Source: Pseudomonadota bacterium
GTDB taxonomy: Bacteria; BMS3Abin14
Direction: 5' to 3'
Assembly: GCA_016937135.1 (NCBI GenBank)
Contig: JAFGWO010000160.1
Coordinates: 1-10,435, forward strand
Length of the DNA: 10,435 nt
The number at the start of each line of letters is the position of its first letter. The stretch's first letter is position 1. Under the pieces are notes generated by a model that ran no database searches, was not told where the DNA came from, and saw only the letters and a list, made by a program, of their open reading frames with translations. The position numbers and the translations under genes are program-made. Positions 6,743-10,435 of this stretch are shown one piece after another.

Positions 6743-7150
6743 TCATCGCGGTCCCCGCCCGCGTCCCCGGCATGCGCCCCACCCCCGCGGCCACCCTTCC
6801 CTGGGGCCTCGGTCCTTCGGACACCCCGGCATGGTCATGCGGGGATCGGGGAGCTTTCCGGCAAGGAATGCCTGGAGGACTTCCCCGGTATTTCCCGATA
6901 TCCACGGGAAAACCCGGATTCCCTTCCTTGCCACATCCCAGGCCAGTTCGCAGGAGATCCCTCCGCACAGGAGGGTATCAACCTTCAGATCCCGGAGCCG
7001 CCCTGCCCTGTCGATCGGATCCCCCTCCGACCAGTCCACGCAGAAACGCTCCGATTTTCCGTCTTCCCCGAGATCGATGATGACAAGCTTCCGGCAAAAG
7101 TCAAATACCGGGGACACTCGACCGTTGAATTCAGGGACAGCCAGCCTCAT
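6743..7150 (-). CDS. NifX/NifB-like single-domain protein (dinitrogenase Fe-Mo cofactor family)
   Basis: The product is a 135-residue protein with one NifX-like fold. The start MRLAVPEFNGRVSPVFDFCRKL matches the family opening (strand, loop, GRVSPVFD). It continues VDTLLCGGISCELAWDVARKGIRVFPWISG (57-86) and EVLQAFLAG (90-98). Cys19, Cys62 and Cys67 are possible ligands. The domain ends near 104. A tail from 105 to 135 begins MTMPGC and becomes Arg/Gly/Trp-rich (PRGWGACRGRGRGPR). Family members that carry or sense Mo/Fe-S clusters include NifX, the NifB C-terminus and the orange protein (ORP). It is the first gene of the operon, directly below a sigma-54 promoter. No Shine-Dalgarno sequence is seen before ATG 7150, and the predicted transcript would start only two or three bases upstream. 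Confidence 0.87.
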   Translation of the reverse strand: MRLAVPEFNGRVSPVFDFCRKLVIIDLGEDGKSERFCVDWSEGDPIDRAGRLRDLKVDTLLCGGISCELAWDVARKGIRVFPWISGNTGEVLQAFLAGKLPDPRMTMPGCPKDRGPREGWPRGWGACRGRGRGPR

Positions 7151-7162
7151 GTTCTATCTGAA

Positions 7163-7178
7163 AGCAAAATACCTGCCA
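7163..7178 (-). promoter_or_regulatory. Sigma-54 (-24/-12) promoter of the NifX-radical SAM-Mrp operon
   Basis: On the minus strand TGGCAG, then GTATT, then TTGCT matches the consensus TGGCAC-N5-TTGCW with one mismatch and exact GG-to-GC spacing. The start of transcription would fall near 7152, two or three bases before ATG 7150. It lies in the spacer after the sigma-54 activator gene and upstream of the NifX gene, as expected. Confidence 0.8.
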
Positions 7179-7182
7179 AGGC

Positions 7183-7199
7183 CCGGACCCGGGATCCGG
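7183..7199. repeat. GC-rich inverted repeat just upstream of the -24 element
   Basis: Arms CCGGA (7183-7187) and TCCGG (7195-7199) surround a CCCGGG core, four bases upstream of the -24 box. It could weaken read-through from the activator gene or be chance in GC-rich DNA. No T-run follows on the minus strand. Confidence 0.25.
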
Positions 7200-7206
7200 A
7201 ACTTTC

Positions 7207-7219
7207 TAAATACTTGAAA
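7207..7219 (-). promoter_or_regulatory. Candidate IHF binding site
   Basis: On the minus strand TTTCAAGTATTTA matches the IHF consensus WATCAANNNNTTR at all but one defined position. Its centre is about 61 bases upstream of the predicted start of transcription, between the activator sites and the promoter. That is where DNA bending is used at many sigma-54 promoters. Confidence 0.45.
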
Positions 7220-7278
7220 TAACAGATGAATGCCATGATTCAGGACTGCAGGAAGATTCAGGCGAATGGACTGATCCT

Positions 7279-7289
7279 TTCAATTTGCA
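7279..7289. promoter_or_regulatory. Candidate activator (enhancer) site 1, promoter-proximal
   Basis: TTCAATTTGCA fits the TGCA-N3-TGCA pattern of site 2 with one mismatch in the left arm. It is centred about 132 bases upstream of the predicted transcription start. Confidence 0.45.
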
Positions 7290-7309
7290 TTCATTTTTTT
7301 ATTGAACGT

Positions 7310-7320
7310 TGCAAATTGCA
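7310..7320. promoter_or_regulatory. Candidate activator (enhancer) site 2, promoter-distal
   Basis: TGCAAATTGCA has two perfect TGCA arms. Its centre is 31 bases from that of site 1, about three helical turns, so two activator dimers could bind the same face of the DNA. It is centred about 163 bases upstream of the predicted transcription start. Confidence 0.5.
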
Positions 7321-7336
7321 CCTGATATTTTACAAC

Positions 7337-8698
7337 TCACCCCGGGGGAAAAATCCCGAAGCGTTTGCATTTTCGCCACAAGGTGGTTTTGTTTATCCCC
7401 AGTTCGGCGGACGCGGCCGTTCGATTCCAGTCGTTTCTGATCAGGGTTTCCTGGATAGCCTTGGCCTCCAGGTCCTCCAGGGTGCCTGCCGGGGTTTCCC
7501 CCTGCGATCCGGATGAACCCCCTTTTCCTCTGAATGAGAAGGTGTCCGGAAGGTGGTGAAGATGGATCTGACCGCCCGGACAGAGGATGAAGGCGTGCTC
7601 AAGGGCGTTTTCCAGCTCCCTGATATTGCCCGGCCAGTCATGATTGAAAAAGGCTTCCTGGACAGCGCGGTCGACGCCCGAGATGTCCCGGTTTCTCGCG
7701 AGGTTCATCTGCCGGACAATATGGTCCACGAGGAGAGGGATATCCTCCTTCCGGTCCCTGAGGGGGGGAAGATAGAGCCTGATGACGTTGATCCGGTAGA
7801 AAAGGTCGCTGCGGAACTGGCCCTTTTTGACCAGCGTCGCGAGGTCGCGGTTGGTGGCAGCGATGACGCGGACATCGGCCCGGAGGGTCCGATTCGAACC
7901 CAAAGGTTCATATTGTCTCTCCTGAAGAACCCGCAGTAGCCTGACCTGAAGGGCGGGGGAGACGTCACCGATCTCGTCGAGGAAAAGGGTTCCGCCCTCG
8001 GCAATGGCGAACTTTCCCTTCTTGTCTCTTTTGGCGTCGGTGAAGGCCCCGGCCACATATCCAAAGAGCTCGGATTCCAGGAGGGTGTCGGGAATGGCCC
8101 CGCAGTTGACGGCTATCATGGGGCCTTTTTTCCGGGTGCTCATGTCGTGGATGGCCCGGGCGAGGAGTTCTTTTCCCGTTCCGCTTTCCCCTTCGATGAG
8201 CACAGTGCTTCCGCTTTGCGCGATGTCGGGAAGAATGTTGAAAATGTCGCGCATCTTTTCGTTGCGGGAGATCATATCAGCCAGGCGATAGCGTCCTTCG
8301 ACTTCCTGACGGAGGGCTTCGACAACCGAAAGGTCGCGGAAAGTCTCTACCCCGCCGATGATCTTTCCGTGTTTGTCCTTGAGCAGGGCTGTGCTCACGC
8401 TTATGGGAACCCGTTCGCCCCGGGCGTTGAGGATGGAAATGGACCGGTTGATGACGGGTTTTCCCGTCCGGGTGGTGTGTCTGAGGGCACAGTCCGCTTC
8501 GCAGATGTCCGCCTTGAAAACCTCGCAGCACTCTTTTCCCATCGCTTCTTCGCGGGGCACGCCGGTGATCGATTCCGCCGCCCTGTTAAAGGATGTGATG
8601 GTGAAATTTTCATCAACGGTAAAAACGCCGTCCGCGACAGAGTCCAGGATGACGGAGGTTTCGTCCGGGGTAAGCCTGTTGTCGGTTTTTATTTTCAT
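7337..8698 (-). CDS. Sigma-54-dependent transcriptional activator (PAS, AAA+, Fis-type HTH), OrpR-like
   Basis: The product is a 453-residue enhancer-binding protein that would remodel sigma-54 RNA polymerase using ATP. An N-terminal PAS domain (about 12-125) carries C57, C58, C66 and C70 in a CC-X7-C-X3-C arrangement. The AAA+ domain has Walker A GESGTGKE (170-177), the sigma-54 contact loop GAFTDA (217-222, consensus GAFTGA), Walker [11 protein letters not shown] (about 235-244), and [10 protein letters not shown] and [15 protein letters not shown] sensor motifs ([12 protein letters not shown] here). A Fis-type helix-turn-helix follows at about 410-450 ([24 protein letters not shown]). The start is uncertain: ATG 8698 has no close ribosome site, and an in-frame TTG at 8728 would add ten residues. 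Gene order matches orp loci of Desulfovibrio, where a PAS-containing activator sits beside Mrp and NifX-like genes. It probably controls the operon at 7150-3716. Confidence 0.9.
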   Translation of the reverse strand: MKIKTDNRLTPDETSVILDSVADGVFTVDENFTITSFNRAAESITGVPREEAMGKECCEVFKADICEADCALRHTTRTGKPVINRSISILNARGERVPISVSTALLKDKHGKIIGGVETFRDLSVVEALRQEVEGRYRLADMISRNEKMRDIFNILPDIAQSGSTVLIEGESGTGKELLARAIHDMSTRKKGPMIAVNCGAIPDTLLESELFGYVAGAFTDAKRDKKGKFAIAEGGTLFLDEIGDVSPALQVRLLRVLQERQYEPLGSNRTLRADVRVIAATNRDLATLVKKGQFRSDLFYRINVIRLYLPPLRDRKEDIPLLVDHIVRQMNLARNRDISGVDRAVQEAFFNHDWPGNIRELENALEHAFILCPGGQIHLHHLPDTFSFRGKGGSSGSQGETPAGTLEDLEAKAIQETLIRNDWNRTAASAELGINKTTLWRKCKRFGIFPPG

Positions 8699-8744
8699 AG
8701 ATAGATCGCTGCCGTTTCCTTTTCGCAAAGGTAAGCATCAATGG

Positions 8745-8755
8745 TGCAAAATGCA
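8745..8755. promoter_or_regulatory. Third TGCA-N3-TGCA site, between the activator and moaE-like genes
   Basis: TGCAAAATGCA differs from site 2 at one base of the central spacer. It lies 47 bases before the activator start and 88 bases before the moaE-like start, so it could serve autoregulation, control of the moaE-like gene, or both. On the minus strand a weak -24/-12-like string, TTGCACCATTGATGC, overlaps it. Confidence 0.4.
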
Positions 8756-8843
8756 ACATGCTTTTGAGGGGATACTCTTCGAGGGGTTAATAATGCTACA
8801 ATCCCGCACGGTATTTTGCCCTTTTTCAGAAAAGGAGAAAGGT

Positions 8844-9299
8844 ATGGAAACGAGGATATGGAATACTGACATTCCATTGCCGGAGATCCTTCGACAATAT
8901 TACGAGAGGAAAGACCCGGGGACGGGTACGGTGGTGATCCATGCGGGCCAGGTGAAGGTGCCCGGCAAGGTCAAGCCTGCCATGGACCACGTCGTCCTGG
9001 AGCCGTGCGTCGAGGACCCTTCCGGGGGGTTGGCGAGGATCGGGCAGTCGGCCCTTGGGCGTTTCGAGATCAGCCGCGTCCAGATCCATCACCGGCTGGG
9101 GCGCGTTTCCCCCGGGGGGCACGTCCTGGTTGTTCTCGTCTCGTCGCCGAAAAGGGGGCCGGCTTTCGATGCCTGCCGGTGGGTCGTGGACGAGATCAAA
9201 AGGGAGGAGGTCATCCGCCTGGTGGAGGTAGAACAGGCGACAGGGGACGAAAAAGCGGCAAGACGAAAAGACGACCGAACGGATCAACATAACGACTGA
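8844..9299 (+). CDS. MoaE-like protein (molybdopterin synthase catalytic subunit family, degenerate C-terminus)
   Basis: The product is a 151-residue protein with the MoaE fold. It shows TGTVVIHAGQVK (27-38), the signature FEISRVQIHHRLGRVSPGGHVLVVLVSSPKR (74-104) and AFDACRWVVDEIKREEV (107-123). MoaE with MoaD inserts the two sulfurs that make molybdopterin. One active-site lysine appears conserved (K119, in DEIK), but the usual P-x-W-K segment that supplies the second is replaced by EVIRLVEVE, so activity is uncertain. The last 20 residues are highly charged (EKAARRKDDRTDQHND) and run into low-complexity DNA. The start is ATG 8844-8846, with AAAGGAG at 8831-8837. No moaD-like gene is adjacent. 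The gene is divergent from the sigma-54 activator and shares the TGCA-N3-TGCA site, which suggests a link to the metal-cluster operon. Confidence 0.8.
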   Translation: METRIWNTDIPLPEILRQYYERKDPGTGTVVIHAGQVKVPGKVKPAMDHVVLEPCVEDPSGGLARIGQSALGRFEISRVQIHHRLGRVSPGGHVLVVLVSSPKRGPAFDACRWVVDEIKREEVIRLVEVEQATGDEKAARRKDDRTDQHND

Positions 9300-9334
9300 A
9301 CGAATTAACGGCGGGACGAAAAAACCGGAAGGCC

Positions 9335-9400
9335 GGGAGGATAATACGGCAAGGCTGGAACGATAATTCGACAAGGCTGGAACGATAATACGACAAGGCT
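9335..9400 (+). repeat. Three-copy 22-bp tandem repeat downstream of the moaE-like gene
   Basis: Units at 9335-9356, 9357-9378 and 9379-9400 share the core GATAATNCGRCAAGGCTGG. Units 2 and 3 differ at one base and unit 1 differs from unit 3 at three. A fourth unit breaks off after GGAA. The flanking DNA back to about 9245 repeats GACGAAAA-like words, giving a purine-rich low-complexity zone that overlaps the 3' end of the moaE-like gene. There are no unique spacers between units. Confidence 0.8.
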
Positions 9401-9519
9401 GGAATCCGGCTCTGGGGAATGGGTATTTTTCTTTTTTTCGTCAGCCCGACAAGCCGCCAGGTCGCTTTTTCGTCAGTCCTTCCTCTCGTGGGTTCGTTTT
9501 TTTCCCTCCCGGGCCCTTT
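9401..9519. other. Non-coding T-rich spacer
   Basis: No gene is supported here. The stretch holds T-runs at about 9424-9438 and 9464-9470 and a GTCGCTTTTTCGTC word (9461-9474). That word is the inverted copy, with 13 of 14 bases matching, of GACGAAAAAGCGGC at 9246-9259. The T-runs may help end transcription from the moaE-like gene, but no clean hairpin precedes them. Confidence 0.4.
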
Positions 9520-9900
9520 TCAGAGGTATTCCGTCATCCTGGCGATAAGACCGTCGGCAAAGGTAAAAAAGGCGGCGCCCCGGAACTGGATCTCCTCTCC
9601 GGCTTTTTTCCCGTCGGGAAGGTCCGTGGCAAGGACGCACCAGTACCGGGACTCGATGGCCGCGTTGGTCACATCCAGCACCATCGTTGTGGGGGTCTGG
9701 CGTCTTACCTTGAAGATCTCAGCGGTTTTTGTGGACAGGAGCCGGAATTTTTCCTTGCCCTCGACATTGATGATTCCGGAGGCGCTGCTGACGGATTCAA
9801 AGATCATGTCTTCGGAAAAAAGGGCTAGCATCCCCTCGATGTCTTTCAGATTGTATCTGCGGATGTAGTCCTCGACGATCTGCTGGTTTGAACTGCCCAT
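9520..9900 (-). CDS. SnoaL-like / NTF2-fold family protein
   Basis: The product is a 126-residue protein of the NTF2-like superfamily (SnoaL-like or nuclear transport factor 2 family label). It opens with a helix pair, QQIVEDYIRRYNLKDIEGMLALFSEDMIFES (6-36), the usual start of the fold, where the second helix leads into a strand. It ends with paired strands RGAAFFTFADGLIARMTEYL (107-126). The fold is a cone-shaped barrel used by small-molecule isomerases, cyclases and non-enzymatic binders. No catalytic residues can be assigned with confidence. The start is ATG 9898-9900, preceded at 7 bases by GAAAGGAG. An adjacent in-frame TTG one codon earlier is less likely. It sits 30 bases after the gene at the right edge, on the same strand, so the two are probably cotranscribed. 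Confidence 0.7.
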   Translation of the reverse strand: MGSSNQQIVEDYIRRYNLKDIEGMLALFSEDMIFESVSSASGIINVEGKEKFRLLSTKTAEIFKVRRQTPTTMVLDVTNAAIESRYWCVLATDLPDGKKAGEEIQFRGAAFFTFADGLIARMTEYL

Positions 9901-9930
9901 CAACTTTCTCCTTTCGCGGCCCCTTGTCCC

Positions 9931-10435
9931 TCAGGAGCGTTTGTTTTTCCAGGGAAGCAGGCGGCTGAGAAACCTTGAAAGTGCGCCTCCCCGGATCAGT
10001 TCCTCCTCGCTTTTGGTCCCTTCCCCGATCATGTCCCGCGGAGCCTCCATCTGGCGCCTGGAGAGATCCTGGAAGAACTTTCTCGTGGCATGCTTGAAAT
10101 CGAGTTTACCGACTTTTTCAAACCATTCCCGGGCTTTCGAGGCATCGCCCGACCGCCGGAAGAGTTCCCCCGTCAGGTAAGTGATCTTGTAGAGGGAATC
10201 CGCAGGGACTTCAACCCGGTCCACAGCTCTCTCAAAATGGGCGATGGCGTTCCTGCGCAGGTTCTCTTCCTTCCAGGGTTCCTGTCCCAGGCGCGCGCAC
10301 TGGGAGGCCACCAGATAGGTCTCCCCCAGTTCCAGCGCGTTCGCCCCCACGGCCTCCCTGATCCAGGCGTAAAATTCCCATCGCCTCCACGGGGGCACCG
10401 GACGCCCGTCCAGGAGCGGGGTTATCCGCTCTCGG
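9931..10435 (-). CDS. TPR-like protein, possibly DUF2225 family (partial, N-terminus off right edge)
   Basis: This is the C-terminal 167 residues of a longer protein. The reading frame stays open to the window edge (RERITPLLDGRPVPPWRRWEF...), so the GTG at 10396-10398 is probably internal. The visible part is alpha-helical with TPR-like pairs: LELGETYLVASQCARLG, NAIAHFERAVDRVEVP, and LYKITYLTGELFRRSGDASKAREWFEKVGKL. The last segment, a Gly-Glu-Leu-x-x-Arg stretch followed by a WF helix, resembles the C-terminal half of DUF2225 proteins, which usually have an N-terminal Cys-rich zinc-binding part that would lie outside this window. The end is basic (FLSRLLPWKNKRS). The function is unknown. It is upstream of, and probably in one operon with, the SnoaL-like gene. 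Confidence 0.6.
   Translation of the reverse strand, partial: RERITPLLDGRPVPPWRRWEFYAWIREAVGANALELGETYLVASQCARLGQEPWKEENLRRNAIAHFERAVDRVEVPADSLYKITYLTGELFRRSGDASKAREWFEKVGKLDFKHATRKFFQDLSRRQMEAPRDMIGEGTKSEEELIRGGALSRFLSRLLPWKNKRS

Noticed and set aside
6450..7217. A 255-codon open frame on the plus strand opposite the zinc-ribbon and NifX genes
   Set aside because: It covers two well-supported minus-strand genes and their promoter, and the product is Arg/Pro/Ser-rich without recognisable motifs.
8801..8818. CCGCACGGTATTTTGCC as a sigma-54 promoter for the moaE-like gene
   Set aside because: The distance between the -24-like and -12-like parts is one base too long and the GG of the -24 element is absent.
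8358..8843. Upstream extension of the moaE-like reading frame
   Set aside because: The extension is antisense to the sigma-54 activator. The AAAGGAG at 8831-8837 and the MoaE homology start both fix ATG 8844.
9211..9396. Short minus-strand open frames across the tandem repeat zone
   Set aside because: Their similar products simply reflect the repeated DNA. They overlap the moaE-like gene in antisense and have no ribosome sites.
9335..9400. Possible CRISPR array
   Set aside because: The 22-bp units abut directly with no unique spacers, there are only three copies, and no cas genes are nearby.

Overview
The window looks like part of the chromosome of a GC-rich, anaerobic, Gram-negative bacterium. 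A member of Desulfobacterota (former Deltaproteobacteria) is the best guess. That rests on gene content only: a sigma-54 activator, an Mrp/NifX-type metal-cluster operon resembling the orange-protein (orp) loci of sulfate reducers, a DUF169 protein and a MoaE-like protein. No rRNA, tRNA, transposase, phage gene or CRISPR array was seen.

Layout. (1) 1-520: the N-terminal part of an ECF sigma factor gene on the minus strand runs off the left edge. It is divergent from a secreted or membrane-anchored VWA-domain protein (521-1882, +), and the shared spacer holds a perfect palindrome (373-388). A strong hairpin (1891-1927) closes the VWA gene. (2) 1941-3676: a DUF169 protein (-) and a class I SAM methyltransferase (+) are transcribed divergently from an AT-rich spacer. 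(3) 3716-7150: a five-gene minus-strand operon encodes, in transcription order, a single-domain NifX/NifB-like protein, a 65-aa Cys-rich zinc-ribbon protein, a tandem double NifX-like protein, a radical SAM protein with a C-terminal winged helix, and an Mrp/NBP35-type Fe-S P-loop ATPase. (4) 7151-8698: a control region, then a PAS-AAA+-Fis sigma-54 activator, also on the minus strand. (5) 8844-9299: a divergent MoaE-like gene. (6) 9300-9519: non-coding DNA with a 22-bp tandem repeat. (7) 9520-10435: a SnoaL/NTF2-like protein and the C-terminal part of a TPR-like (possibly DUF2225) protein, both on the minus strand.

How the parts fit. The most interesting unit is 3716-9299. Upstream of the NifX operon sits a textbook sigma-54 layout: a -24/-12 promoter (7163-7178), a near-consensus IHF site (7207-7219), and two TGCA-N3-TGCA-type sites about 31 bp apart (7279-7289 and 7310-7320). 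A third copy (8745-8755) lies between the activator gene and the moaE-like gene. The activator's PAS domain carries four clustered cysteines (CC-X7-C-X3-C), which suggests an Fe-S or redox sensor. I infer a redox-controlled system for assembling or carrying a metal-sulfur (perhaps Mo-containing) cluster. It is related to the orp system but has a different gene set: a radical SAM enzyme, a zinc ribbon, a double NifX and a MoaE-like protein. The promoter lies so close to the first start codon that the operon mRNA would be almost leaderless.
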